Source: Siniperca chuatsi
Taxonomy: Eukaryota; Chordata; Actinopteri; Centrarchiformes; Sinipercidae
Direction: 5' to 3'
DNA length: 64,000 bases
Assembly (NCBI RefSeq): GCF_020085105.1
Contig: NC_058052.1
Span: 16,222,233 to 16,286,232, forward strand
Position 1 is the stretch's first letter; every line of letters begins with the position of its first letter. Shown piece by piece: positions 31,901 through 44,555 of the stretch. Under the pieces are notes generated by a model, which saw only the letters and a program-made list of their open reading frames with translations, had not been told where the DNA came from and made no database searches. A program made the translations under genes and the position numbers.

Positions 31901-33909
31901 AGAAAGATTTACCTGAAATTATGTGAGCGGTTGCATCCTACCTCATAAATTCAACCCAATCAGTCGAATATAATTGTAAATTTTTGAATAAATGACACAA
32001 GCCTGAGCCCAGAACACAGAGTTCAGACAGATGCCACTTAAAGACCAGATGTTGACCAGATGTTATATGTGAAAGAAAAGTAGGAATGGTTATGGGACCC
32101 AGTCTCAGCCTCTTTTACATTTATATCTTCCTACTGGTGTCAGCTGTTTTACTCTCAAGTCTTCTTCACATGATTTTCTTGACCAGGACAAAAAGGCCAG
32201 ACTGAAATACTATGGAAGTTTTAAAATGTGTCTTGCCACTTGCCTGCTCAAGAATTTAAAAGTGGACAACATATATCAATAAGTCCTTAATGTTGGAGAT
32301 TGAAATTTTCATGAGAAAAACAATGTGAACTTCATTCAAATATTACTATACTTTAAACTCTATCAGCCACGGTGAATACAATGAATTGTTGAGCTCTCTT
32401 AAACCAGTACTCTCTGTCCTTGGCTTTCACCCGCCTCTCTGCTGCCTCTTCATACTGTGTGAACAATAATATAACTAATATGTCTCAAGTGGCCTTTGGG
32501 GAGATGGAGTACCACCTCTTTCACAGGGGTCTGGCTCACTAATGATGACCACCCACTACAGCAATGCCCGCACTCGCCTCTTAAAACATTTGAACCGCAG
32601 ATACACAGAGTCTCTGAATAAGGTCAAGTGTAAGGAGGAGGGAAAAAAATCACAAAGGGCCAAGAATATCACTGATACATCATTAGTGCCATTGTTGCAT
32701 AGAGACAGGTACCAGAGCTTTTCCATACACTTATCACAAGGACAACTGGCCTTAAAAAATACTCAGAAATCATGTTTTCTCTCCCTCTGTCTTTTAGGAA
32801 AAGGACAGAGAGAAAAGATCAAGAGAAAGTTGGCTTACCTTGGGTCCAGTCATCAAGAAATTATTCACTGACCTGGAAAAGGAGACAGCTTATTCACTCA
32901 GGGAAGCTCAGTGTCCTCCACAAATTCCTCTTCTAACAACTCTCATTAGTGCACTTTGTAACATGTTAAACCGAGACACAAGTAGGCATCCAAACCTCAG
33001 TGAACAACAAGGCTGAATTTGTTAAAAAAAGTTCTAGAAATGTAAGAATTGAGGCCAACACCAAAGAACACTTTTGGGTTGCCATGTTGTGAAAAATCCC
33101 ACTGGCTGGTGTTTATCATTTCTACTTGGAAATAATGCAGTTATAAATGTTGGTAATCCATTTATAAATGCTCATGGGTTTCTCATTTTCTAATAAGCCA
33201 TCAAGGCTGCCGTTATAAATGTCATTAATAAATTGTCATTTTACTCATCAAGTCTTCAGTTTTAAGTATTGATAAGTTGTTAATAAATGGATTTTGGTCC
33301 AGATTGTCTGCACCCTTTTTCTAGAAATAAGCGGTCAGATGGTTTAACCTCAAAGGGAGTTTTTTACAACCTGGCAACCCAAAAGTTGTTTTTACTAATG
33401 GCTTACAACTGATCTATAAAGCATTAGTAAAGGATTTATTCACCATTAATAAAGCCATTAGTTACAACCTATAAACCCATTATAAAATGTGCCATATTAA
33501 AAAGTGGTACTGGTGAAATGAAAAAAACAAATCCAGTTACTATTTATGTGAAAAAGCACTTTCCTAATTTAAGTAATTTACTTATTTCAAATTGCCAAAT
33601 TGTTCAATTAAGTGAGTTTATTGGTCATTTTATGCCTTTTGAATAATCCTCTAAGGACTGATGAGAGAAAAAAAAACATATAAATCAAGGCTTACAAACC
33701 ATTTTATAAATGCTTGTGTTACATATATTGCCACCACCATGACATCAACTGTTTGGAGATGAACATCATCAGGACATAACATTTATCTGTTAAAAAAAAT
33801 AACAATAATAATAATAATTCATAATAAATCAAACTTACCAGCAGCAGTACGACCTCATGTGAGCCAGGAGAATGAAAACGTAATAGAAAACCTCCAAATG
33901 CATGAACAT
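28908..33909 (-). CDS. wnt8b: Secreted signalling protein Wnt-8b, six coding exons, 360 aa
   Basis: WNT8B is a lipid-modified secreted ligand acting through Frizzled/LRP, with known roles in vertebrate forebrain patterning. Exons, 5' to 3': 33839-33909, 32839-32872, 31623-31761, 30947-31072, 30705-30847, 28908-29477, all in frame. The N-terminal signal peptide reads [19 protein letters not shown] 34-bp exon encodes [10 protein letters not shown]. Conserved blocks are [66 protein letters not shown] and [16 protein letters not shown], in which Ser187 is the expected palmitoleoylation site. The C-terminal cysteine-rich domain includes [12 protein letters not shown], and the tail is basic ([11 protein letters not shown]). 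Length is close to human (351 aa). The start was chosen because it opens directly on the signal peptide; an in-frame upstream ATG exists but gives no signal-like start. Confidence 0.97.
30110..30640. other. Unique-looking block in the WNT8B intron before the last exon
   Basis: The 1.2-kb intron between 29478 and 30704 contains a repeat-free stretch with TCTAATTAAGCTTGCACC and other mixed-composition sequence, unlike the AT-rich simple DNA next to it. Frames run open for 67-90 codons here, but no domain or splice logic supports coding. A conserved intronic enhancer is possible but unproven. Confidence 0.3.
33110..33725. repeat. AT-rich repeat with recurring TTATAAATG words in WNT8B intron 1
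   Basis: TTATAAATGTTGGTAATCC, TTATAAATGCTCATGG, TTATAAATGTCATTAATAAA, GTTAATAAATGGATTTTG and, in the other orientation, CATTTTATAAATGC recur over about 600 bp of the intron between 32873 and 33838. This resembles a degenerate inverted or interspersed fish DNA repeat. No coding sequence is present. Confidence 0.45.
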
Positions 33910-34069
33910 CCTGACAGGTGAGGGGGATGACGGTGACTCCGAGCCCGTCCAAAGCCTGCAGACAGTCAAACGATGGAGAGGAAACTGAGCTACCAGCACA
34001 TGAAACTTCACCAGGGCTTCCAAGATTCAAGGAGGGGGCTCTGAAATGGAGCTGCTCTCGTCCCAACAA

Positions 34070-35230
34070 GAGATTATCTGCTTAATTAAAGATTTTCCCC
34101 CTTCTTACTCTCTCGGCCAATCAGAAGTATTGCACCAAGGAGAGACTGAAATGATCAAAAGGGCACCCTGGGCCTTCAGGGCCGGGCAACGGTAGGTTCC
34201 CTGCCTCCATTCAAGAGCAAAGGAAGATCTGTTTAATCCTATAGGAAAAGTGTAACACTGATCCCTTGAATTTCTGGTCAGAAAAAAACGTTTATTTAAG
34301 CTATCTAACACGCAGCTGATTGTCAGGGATTAGTGGAAGATAGTCCTCTGGATGACGAATTGTTAGTTTGATAGCACAAAAAAATAGGCCCATACTGTTT
34401 GTTCTTGGGGAAATAATTCATGGTTTGATGATTGAATCAATGTTTATCACCCTGAAACACAAGGACTATTACTCAGGCGGAAGACGACAGGCAGTAATAG
34501 CCTCAAAAGTGTCATTTGACCATTTAATTTCAAATGGGGTCAAACTGCCTTATTACATTTACAAAATATATAGACCTACGAAATATATATCTTAGAATAA
34601 TTTATTTCCAAAAGGGATCAACTGCAGGTGGATGCGTAACTGTTTTTAGTATAATCATCAGGGATATCATTTCCATTTTCCCCACATCTATGCAGTTATA
34701 GTCGCAGAATTGGATGTGACGATATTTTAGTTATTATTTCGGACACCTGCAGATAAGAAAATGACACACATGTATTCTAATTTTCTATTTCATTCAATGT
34801 ATGATTTCAAAAGGGCATAATAAGGAATCAATAAACCGCCTTATGGTTATATTCCGTATGAGAGTGTTTGTTCACTTATTGGAAGTTTTTATCTCTACGT
34901 TATTGTGATTCTCACATGTTTTCCTGCAATATTTTAATGAGCTAAAAGTCACCACAGGATGACTTTCATTTGTTTAGGCGCCCGGAGAATTTAAAAGAGA
35001 GAATTTCTCCGAGTGAGGATCCCCGAACAGAAAATAAAAGGTGGATTGGGCCAAGCCATTGATCAGATATGGGACATTTGCATCACTAATCCAGACGGTC
35101 CCTACCTAACACTGGACGAAGGGTTATTCCCCAATAACCCCGTCTGACCCTTAGGACCCTTTCCTTTGGCACAGACAGCCCTTTAGCAATCTTCTTGTGT
35201 GCAAATTAGGATTAGAGAAAAAAATCGCTG
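34070..35230 (-). promoter_or_regulatory. WNT8B promoter and candidate upstream regulatory DNA
   Basis: Directly upstream of the WNT8B leader lie GATCAAAAGG near 34153, close to the TCF/LEF pattern, and a plus-strand GCCAATCAG near 34117. From about 34370 to 35220 the DNA is repeat-free and mixed in composition, with GTCATTTGACCATTTAATTTC and GTTATTCCCCAATAACCCC. It is a candidate conserved enhancer. No reading frame is supported. Confidence 0.4.
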
Positions 35231-36890
35231 GGGGGGGGGACTTCTGAGGGATGTTTTTGGATTAAGATTTAAGGAGGAATGACAAGTAAAATGAGACAAC
35301 AGGAGGTTGTGTTAGTATTTTATATAGGCTACACACAATAAATGATTCCTTCGCATCACCAAATTAGGTAGCTATGTGCTCTAAATGTAAAATCTAGCCC
35401 ACTTCTGTCTTTTGAATAAATGTGGTCGCCTGAGCATACTGGAATGTGATTCTAACTGGACATGATGGGAATTAAAAATGTATATCCCAAACGCATTCAT
35501 CATTTAAGCCTATCTGAATCATTTCAGTCTACTCAATTATGACATCAGCTTCCCTGAAAAGCTGCCAGCAGCAGCAGCAACATCATATTAGTTAACAAGT
35601 CATCTGTGTTGCACCGAGCTAAAACTGTCTGAGTGACCACAGAGAAGTGTTTGAGCTTGCACTGGCAGTGTGACCACACTGAGGTGTTGCATGCAGTGAA
35701 AAGGATGGCCTGACAGTCAACAGCCAATGGACAGAGGGCTGATGTCAGTGTTGGGGCAACAGAGATCAGCAGTGGTGGGGCCACTTACAGTCCATTTGGA
35801 CCTGACTCAGACTGGTGACTGCACTTTGTAGCAGATTGCAGCATTTTGGCAGAAAATCACCAATTGCACCATGCAAATCATATTCAGTGCTTTTCCACAC
35901 AACAGAAGGAAGTTAAAATAATTCTCCAGCAGGGGGAGCAAGTTCACAGATCCTTCAAAAGGTTGAAAGATGTGTTGATAACAAACACTAAAGCCTCTTC
36001 ACTGACCCCAGTAAGGAAACTCTCTTTTGGCTTTCCCACCTCTGAGCAAATCAGGCTTTAAATACTGGGAGCGGGTGCTTTACTCAAGGGCACTTCAACA
36101 GACCTGATACATGGTTCATTTTAGAAATTTTGAACTCAGCCCATCCGACCACCCTGCTGCTCCCATCAAGGCTTACAAACATGGCCATGGTGACAACAAA
36201 ATGAATTCAAGAGCCTGTTTCAACATTTAAGTCTTGCAGGAGTGGACACTTAAAGCTGCAAAACATGAAGTACCATATTTACAGAAAGCTGTCGTCTAGG
36301 AATCCTCAAAGAATGTCCAAACAATATCTGCAGATATTTTAAATATGTATCAGCGATCTTGCAACAATGTTAGTTGTGTGTGGCTCGATTATGTCAGCAA
36401 CAAGACGGAGATAAAACATTCAGACCTGTTGGACCAACTCATGGGATCAGTATATAAAACGTGTTGTGCAGACAGACGTCATTCAAACCCACACAACTGT
36501 CCAAAAATGTCAAAAACTATGTCACTGCAGCTTTTCACCTGATGAATTTAAATATAAGCTTGTGTGCTTTTTGGACATTTCACATGTGAATTTTTTTTTT
36601 AGATGTGCTGTCATTACATAATTTCTGAAAATACTGTATATTACAGTGCAGTTTGTCAACATAGGTTTCTGTTTGTGCAGTTATAACCTATATTTTCCTT
36701 TAGTTTCTATGATTTTTGACAGTGACTTATGTTTTATTACTTTATGCCACACTTTGTAAAGCAGTTTGTTGCTTTTGAATAGTTCTTTATAGTATAGTTA
36801 ATATAATAACTTTAATAATGGTTCATTATCATTATTAGTAGTGGTTGTTATTTTCATGGTATCCACAAGCCACTCATAAAGAATGTAACA
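35231..36890. other. Intergenic spacer between WNT8B and SCD
   Basis: No gene, structured RNA or recognised transposon is seen. A G-run lies near 35231. The composition is ordinary AT-rich intergenic DNA. Confidence 0.5.
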
Positions 36891-36904
36891 GAAATAGTAT
36901 GGTC

Positions 36905-37509
36905 ATATTTTTTTATTCAGTATATGAATAAGGAGTATTACAGAATTCCAACAAAACAGCAAAACATAATTTGTCACAAGTAGAAAATTTGGTTTATTTA
37001 CGGTACATACAGTGGGCAAAAACATTCTTTGAAAAAATGTGCCATTTTTTAAGGCATTCAAACTTCAAGAAGTTAACACTGTAAAAAATTGTTGCTCTGT
37101 AAAAGAGGGGTGTGACAAATACTACGACGGTATCATTAATGATATAAGTTTGGATCTTGTTTCAGCGCAAAGTATTTGTTTGGTTACACAAAAGTGAAAT
37201 CATAGTAACCCATAAATGTAAGGATTTGTTGAATGGTCCCTCTTTTTCATTATAAATAAGATATTTCAATTTTTGAAGTGTTCCTTAAAAACAGACAGAC
37301 ACCACAACAACTGTGATTAGACAGAAAATTTAAGCCCTAATTAAGTTCCATAACTTGCACTTATAATTTTTTTAAACAGGTGTGCAACCCTCATAAGGCA
37401 TTTGGGCAAGAGTCCTGACACATTTCAGTAATATCACACAGCACGAAAGGTAAATGCACCTCCTACACATGGCCTTATCTGAGGGAGAGGGAGACCTTAA
37501 ATCTGAGTG

Positions 37510-37554
<45 letters not shown>

Positions 37555-38524
37555 TATTTCAAATTATTACAAAATAAATGCTAATTATTCTCTCTTTTCA
37601 GATTAGGAGTGAGAATTCTGGTTCTATATTTCAGTCCAGAGGCATCTACATTAAAAGGGTTAATAATGAAGTCTGGAGGCTTCACTACTTAACCAGCAGT
37701 ATACACTGAGTTACACCAGAGAACTTAATCCTCATTAAGAGCCCCTTGGACAGTTGGAGACAGTAGGTGTGAAAGTATTCCAAAGTATAACACATCTGAA
37801 CTGTATTCAGCCAGGGTTACTCTGGTATGATAAATAGGGCAGTTCAGTAGTGTTGACTGTCTTGGTGTTGGCCATGAACACGACAGCTTATGGTTTAGTA
37901 AGACTACTAGCTTACCAAAAATAAAAAAACCTTAGCTTAACATAGACAAACAAATATCAAGATGAAACTCCACTCCCTGTGGAATGAAACACAGCACTAC
38001 TGACAGAAGTTAGAGCAAAAGGCCCTCAAGCTTGCCTGTAGAGAAACCTCACTGTTAAGGGTTTCAATAAAGCTTCCAAAGTGCTGAAGACTATCAATAA
38101 ATAGCACATTAACAAATAAGAGATACAGTAAATTATTCTGTAATTACTGCTTTTACACACTGCTCACACAGACTTGTTTGGTTGTCCTACTGCTGCCAAA
38201 AGAGATTTAAATCCCAATTAGCCGTTTTCATTCTCTTCGTGCCTGTTTTATATTATGATGAAAAAGCTGTGCTTGAACATGTAGCCAAGTCGCTGTCTGT
38301 GGCTAATAGTGGGTGAGGACACTTCAAAACTTAAGAGACCCACACAATTTATGGAAAGGCCTACAACTCTTTAAAAGCAAATATTAGTCTCAGGAAGAGG
38401 TTTAACTTATAATCAGAAGCATGGTAATCACCCCCCCATCACTGAAATTCTGCTATCCCTGTTGCTACGTTCTGTCTTGGTTCGACGCGTCGGTATCAAT
38501 TGTAGCGTTTGTACCTAGTGTGAC
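36905..38524 (-). other. SCD 3' untranslated region (probable, about 1.6 kb)
   Basis: The sequence downstream of the SCD stop has reverse-strand AATAAA candidates (TTTATT) at 36912-36917 and 36993-36998. A long 3' UTR is usual for vertebrate SCD genes. The stretch includes a dinucleotide (AT)n tract at about 37514-37546. The end is not proven. Confidence 0.45.
37514..37546. repeat. (AT)n microsatellite
   Basis: Uninterrupted alternating AT of about 33 bp followed by CACATATATAT, inside the probable SCD 3' UTR. Confidence 0.9.
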
Positions 38525-41500
38525 TCAGCCACTTTTGTTGCTGTTGTCACCCGTTCGCTGCATGCGAGCAACAATCATTTCCTTTGATACCCTCTTGAGG
38601 TCCTTGGCCAAACCCAGGAAGCACATGAAGTCTATAAAGGCAGTGGTGAGATTGAGCTTGCAGCCAAACTCACTCGTGGCGTAGTCATAGGGGAATGTGT
38701 GATGGTAGTTGTGGAAGCCTTCCCCTGAAAATCAAAAAGAAAAACTGAGTTTTTTGCTGAATGTCAACAAGTGCACAGACATGAATAAAAACAATTTGAA
38801 TGAGTGACAAACAGCTACTGGCAGGATGTGACTGATAATTTGATTTGATGTTAAGAGGAGAAATCTTAAAGGCTGGCTGTCATGTAATGTAATTTACAAG
38901 CAGCCAAAATCAGATTTGTTAAATTACTCTCTGTAATCATTATGACACTGTTTGGTTGTCATGGCAACAACAAAGGCGTGGACCCAGCTTTAGGAGATAC
39001 AACAGCTATGAATCCTATGGACCATTGCAGTAGAAAACATCCAAAATGCAGTGGTTTGTTCCAGATTGCAATGACAAAGTATTGTGAATATGCTACAACT
39101 TCTGATTCACACCCCTGGTACCCAGTAGTAAACAATCCATGAGACTATTTTTGTGCTGATAAAGGCTGAGGTTATCATCAGAAATGTTCAAATGTGAACT
39201 TAAGTGGAAAATGCTTCCAGAACAAGCAGCTACAGCCTTTACTACTCCATTTACTAAGAATGTGTATGAATGGAAAAACTGTTATGACTAATTAAAATGA
39301 CAAAAGGTGAGACTTAAAAGATGGTGAACATGGACTTGGGAACATAATAAAAAAGTTTTGCCATTTGCTCTCACAGTTGCTAGAGAGCAGTTTAGTTAGG
39401 TGCAGTACAACAAAAAAAAAAAGAAGCAATCTTGGTAGATAAATTGGGCGGGCAATGTTAATTCTTGTAAGACTGCATGGAAGTACAGTTGAAAGCAAAA
39501 CAAAAGTCTGCCATTTCTTGTGCAATCATTAGTTAGCTTGTGACTTTATTGCTGCTTGTAGATCATACCCCTGTGGTGTCAGCCACCACAAATGAAGTCT
39601 TGACTCATGGGAAACGATTATACTGAAAAGTGAAAACTGACCACCTCTAAAATTTTAAAACTGAAACTGGGATAGCTGGGACAAAATAAATATCAGCCAC
39701 TGGATTAGCACATTGTCCTACTACAAATGCCAGATTGAATCAGCTTTGAGAGAGCCCCCACTGTGGTTGGCATGACAAGACAAGCTTTCTACAAGTGATG
39801 AAAAGATCATTCAAATATCCCTCAGGTGCATAAAGACACTAAATTACACAATTATGTAGTCAAAACAGTATAAGCACATTACTGCTGTTTCTTTACCTAT
39901 GGCAGTGAAAGCAACCAGTGGGTTTTCCCTCGGGTTAATGGTCTTGTCATAAGGCCTGTTGCCCCATATGTGTGCAGCGCTGTTGACCAGCCAGGTGGCA
40001 TTGAGCATCACGGCGTATCTCAGGAGTCCTGGGACGAAGTATCCCACAGTCAAGGACTCACCCCAGAAGTACCAGGGCACCAACATGGGCACGAGGAAGC
40101 AAAAGATCACCACAGAGAGCTTGTAGTGACTGAAATGAAAGAACAAATTGTATCTCACACAGATCCATTCTCACCTGGACATAATTCAATTGGAGGCTAA
40201 ATTAAATAAGACAGATTTTTAAACTTTGGGTAGTAAAGGCGTGAAGGACAAGGTGATGGGTGAGCGTAAGCATTGTGCCTTTGACACCTGATGGTGCAGG
40301 TTCATGGTCTGTCTCAGACTAATAGTCAGTTTTGACATTTATTACTGAACCATGACCATAATCTTTTTCCAAGTGGTTTTATTTCCATAACTTCGACCAC
40401 AAATATTGAGATATTAAAAGGACAATCCACATGAAAAATGCTGTATGAGCGTTTTGTCCGATACGTTGACGAAAGATATAATGCAGGTAGTGTTAATTTT
40501 TTAAAAAGATTCAACATAATACAGGTAGCATTTCGTTTCCTTCAAAAAACATATTTTGCTACAGGAGATTACAGTGAAACAATAATGATGTACCAGACTT
40601 TGGAAATAGCCTGCAGTGACAGCAGAAACATGTGGGCTTTCGTTATGCCTCTATAGGATCTGTTTAGTAATGTTTGCTCACCGTCTCTGGAACATAACCA
40701 CTTTATCTGCCCTCAGGTCTGACAGTTCCAGTTTTCTGCCCTTTTCAATGACGTCGGGATGTTTGCGAACCAGCAGCCAACCAATGTGGGCGAAGAAGAA
40801 CCCCCGCGTGGCATTGTGGGGGTCTGCATCCGTCTCGGAATACTTGTGGTGGACACGGTGGTCCCTCGCCCACTCATATATGTCATTCTGCTCACAAAGA
40901 GACAGGCAGAGATGGAGAGGATTACGTGAGGCACCCATAGATATGCATGAGAGTTTCAAATCATCAGATAAAGGTCAGGGACCATGTAGTAACAAAACAA
41001 TAAATACATATCTCTATAATTTTACTGAAAGCATACACAATACGTTGAAACCCATACCATTGCCACTTGCTAGTAAATGCTGTAACAAGTAAATGTGAGG
41101 AGTATTAAGCATTAAGATCCCCTCCAGGCATGTTTTATGATGTAAAAACACTGCTTTGAGTAATACTTTCTGTCTAATATGATTTTTTCCTCAAAAAAGT
41201 TCAATTGCCTAATTGAAAATTGTTAAAATGATATATACCCCCTCCTTAGAGAATATAGAATCTATAAATATACTAATAATTTTCATTTCAAAAAATGAAC
41301 TGCTGGACACAGGATGTCTCTTAAAACTGTAAATCCATTCTCAGTGTATGACATATGCATTGGAGGATTCAAGTTTCCACATCACACTTGTGTAAGTTGC
41401 ATATTGGACCCTGATTGGCTTCCAAACTAGCTGTGACGTCACAAAATCCTGCTCGTACATCTATGTGTTAAACTCAGATTTAGGGTGACCACAGGGAAAC

Positions 41501-42845
41501 CCCAGCAGGTGAATGTGAAAACAGCCTTCAAGTGTCAAACTCTGCACAAGCAAAACACATTTTTGAGAGGAAGGTGCTTTTAAGATGTGGTAGCAACTGG
41601 AGTACACATGGAATATGTACATCTTTTCCTGTTTTACCTGAAAGGCCATGGAGTTGGCGAGAGCGAGGAAGACTCGCAGGGGATAAGAAGCCTTATAGGA
41701 TCTGTGGCTCCATAATCTGTGTGCACCAGCAGTCACACCGAGAGCACTGATGAGGTAGCACACGGCAGCTGGAAGAAAGAGGTGGAAAGGACAGATATCT
41801 TAGGGGAAACTGTCACCACTACGGTGAGATTAAACACCCATGAGAGCAGAGTCACTGGGACACCATGTTCTTTCCATTACACCCAGGCCTCTTTGTTCAA
41901 AGAAAAGTAATCTATGTGGGGAGATGGGATGGTGGGAGCACGCAGGTCTGCACTCACACTTTTGTTGTTCTAAAACTGCTGAATGTGTTTCTATGTGAAG
42001 CCTAGACAAGACTACCCAGGATTTGAGGACCGGGGGCTTCTGACTGGCAAAGAGCAGTCTGTTGTGGTGCCACGCAGCTCACAATGGGATGTCTATGGGA
42101 ATGGTGATTGTGCTTTGTCTTCCCCCGGTGAAATAATATGCAGCTCAGCATTGCAAAGAGAGGGGAAAATTATGCAGTGCCAGAGTGGAAACAAAGTTGA
42201 GACTGTTCAGGAATTCGAGCCATGCCTCAATAGTCTACATATATAGGACACAATAATAAATAAATAAATTCTATTCAGCAAACAGTTTGGCTTTTATCAC
42301 TGAAATCCATACACTACATAATCCAACAAGCCCAAATAGTTTACATTCAGCCACAGGTTTGAGCTATTAAAGAAGGGACAAAACAGATTTGAAGGCTTGC
42401 AAGCATGGATGTGTAAAATGAAAATGACAAGGCCAGAGTGACTCATTCTCTATTATTCCCACAGGCATGACCCCTCAGGCTGTCTGTACTCTTAGTTAGC
42501 TGTGATCACACAACATCAGCACATTCTGTCCTCTAACTGTGGCCTAGTGGGAGGAAAAACCAACAAAAGCTGCACAGCTACGCCTGCAACAATATTTACT
42601 AAATACTTACTCCATGCAAGAGTTGGGACCGATGCGGAGGGAAGGAGAATCAGTCCGTAAAGCCCACCGACATGTAGGAGAGTCATCATTATGATATTTC
42701 TCCACACCAGCATCCTTGGCGGTTTGGGACCCTCTTTCTCTTTATAGGTGTCGTCAAAAACATCCTCCACCGTCGATGCCTCTGCCATGGCACCTCCGTT
42801 CTGTTGCTTGCCAGCGTGATTATTCCTGGTTTCCGTTTCTGTCAT
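38525..42845 (-). CDS. scd: Stearoyl-CoA (delta-9) desaturase, five coding exons, 334 aa
   Basis: SCD is the endoplasmic-reticulum di-iron enzyme that puts the delta-9 double bond into palmitoyl- and stearoyl-CoA, using cytochrome b5. Exons, 5' to 3': 42611-42845, 41638-41768, 40682-40887, 39897-40129, 38525-38724, in frame throughout. The three histidine boxes are intact: HRLWSH (residues 95-100), HRVHH (132-136) and HNYHH (273-277). Hydrophobic membrane spans include IIMMTLLHVGGLYGLILLP and YKLSVVIFCFLVPMLVPW. The N-terminal block DDTYKEKEGPKPP matches the human DPTYKDKEGPSP. The protein ends RTGDNSNKSG, close to human RTGDGNYKSG. Fish can carry two SCD paralogues, and I cannot say which this is. 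The leader is probably split by an intron at 42861-43773. Confidence 0.96.
41340..41500 (+). repeat. Probable interspersed repeat in an SCD intron
   Basis: The stretch TTCAAGTTTCCACATCACAC to CTGATTGGCTTCC, TGTGACGTCACAAAATCC and TTAAACTCAGATTTAGGG resembles a teleost interspersed repeat I have met elsewhere. Ends and family are unknown. Confidence 0.35.
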
Positions 42846-43773
42846 TTTGCTGAAGTGGTTCTGTAATAGTAGTGCGCAGTAGGAAAAACAAGAGAGAGAG
42901 TGTGATGTTGCTCAGTTAAATGCGTACAGCGGGATGCAGAAACAGAGAGGAAAGTACGGCGGCTGGCTGTGTACATGCAGCAACTCTCCAGCAGCGCCGA
43001 GATCGCAAAGTGGCTGACTGCGTGCCACTCTTCTTCTAGTGGCGTACTTTGAGTTATGTCACTGCTGCTTCATGGTATTTCGCTGCCGTTTTATGTCTTT
43101 AAGGTACTTCTCTATCTTATCTTATGGTACTAATAAACGGTATGTAGTTCATGTTACACGATCATTAAGTTATACCACGCACTTCCTACCGGCATATCCA
43201 CGTTATGGTTATATGACGCCGCTATGTGCGACATAAACGGCTTGTCGCTCATGTTTCACTACTTTTACCGGTTGTGTGCCCGTCTTTTTTAATATTACAT
43301 GCCGATTCATAGCGGTATGCCACTGTGCAAACAGGTACTGTGTAAAACTGTAAGTATAGGTAAGTTGCCACAATGGTACTGGCAGATAATAACCACTTCC
43401 TGTAGCCGACTCTCACCGATTTGATGAACGTTATAGTTACTTTTCTGGTGGCTAAGCTAGCATATTGGACAAAGTTTGGCCATTAACGTTATGGGCATGA
43501 TACCATGTTTGTCTTTTTCATTAAATTTAATAAACAAATAAATGAAACTTCTTACACTCATCTCAGTGAAACAGCAGTGATATGCTGAGTACGCATAAAT
43601 TACTGTGGCGTATGTCACTAAGACTCGTATCCCGGTGGACATCTGCCAACAGCGACATACCACCGTGCATACCACCAGTAAAATACCATTTATAATTTGC
43701 ATATGACACTCGACGTCTCTCAAAAAATTTCCATTCAAATTCGTTTGATTTACACGAGATTGAGCTTACTCAC
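42846..43773 (-). other. Probable intron in the SCD 5' leader
   Basis: Just upstream of the SCD start codon the minus strand has a pyrimidine-rich tract ending in CTATTACAG at 42861, a good 3' splice site, leaving a 15-nt leader before the ATG. At 43773/43774 the minus strand reads ACACG/GTGAGTAAG, a near-perfect 5' splice site. The pair implies an intron of about 913 bp. No coding sequence lies within. Confidence 0.5.
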
Positions 43774-44000
43774 CGTGTGCTCTCCGCTTCTCACCACAGA
43801 GGAAGGTATCAAAGCTGCAGGAGATCCGGGCGCAGGTGGTAAAGATGAAAAAATAAAGGCAACACTTGACACTGCGTTGATCCCCGGTTACTGAAGTCCT
43901 CTCATTGCCTATTCCGAGGTCGTTTTAAAGCAATCGGTGGATGAGGAAATTGATGCCACAGGCTCTGAATATCCCATTGGCTGTTTACTTAACATCCTGT
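43774..44000 (-). promoter_or_regulatory. Probable SCD non-coding first exon and core promoter
   Basis: The exon would end at 43774 and begin near 43900. Upstream on the minus strand are a TTTAAAAC element at about 43920-43930 and an NF-Y-type box AGCCAATGGG at about 43972-43981. SCD promoters in vertebrates are driven by NF-Y with SREBP and LXR, which fits. The start site is inferred. Confidence 0.45.
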
Positions 44001-44486
44001 ATACAACCCTCCGTTTTTTCACCATCATAGATACCATCAGGAATCAATATCTAGCAGTTGCCCAATCTTTCAAATCAACTTCTTGATCTTAATATGACTC
44101 TAATCTGATGAAACACTGCAAAATGTTGCACACACAGGTCAGCTCATCTGACCCCCAATCTCATACAGCAATGACAGTACCAGTCTGAGATGGGGCAGTT
44201 CTTATGACTGTGCCCTTTACCCCCACTGGTATGTCACTCTTTTCAAAATTAATACAGAAGCTGTACAGTTCAATGGCAATTTTGCAAGCTTCAGTTAACA
44301 ATTTCAAAACAAGTCTAGACTGACATGGTTGTGAACTGTGACCAAAACATGCCAACTGGTAGATACAGTACATTTTCCCAGTAGTATTCCCAAATATTTT
44401 TCTCAAATGTTGACAACAGTCAAAATTAGAACAGGCTTCTTGCTGAAAATAAGAGGGAGTTTGTGTTTGCAGCCAAGATGTGATTA

Positions 44487-44555
<69 letters not shown>

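Noticed and set aside
33719-34069. Longer upstream reading frames through the WNT8B first exon
   Set aside because: They include leader sequence without signal-peptide character; the start at 33909 gives the expected secreted N-terminus.
40616-41092. 158-codon plus-strand open frame across SCD
   Set aside because: It is antisense to the SCD histidine-box exon (40682-40887) and its length is forced by that coding sequence; no domain is visible.
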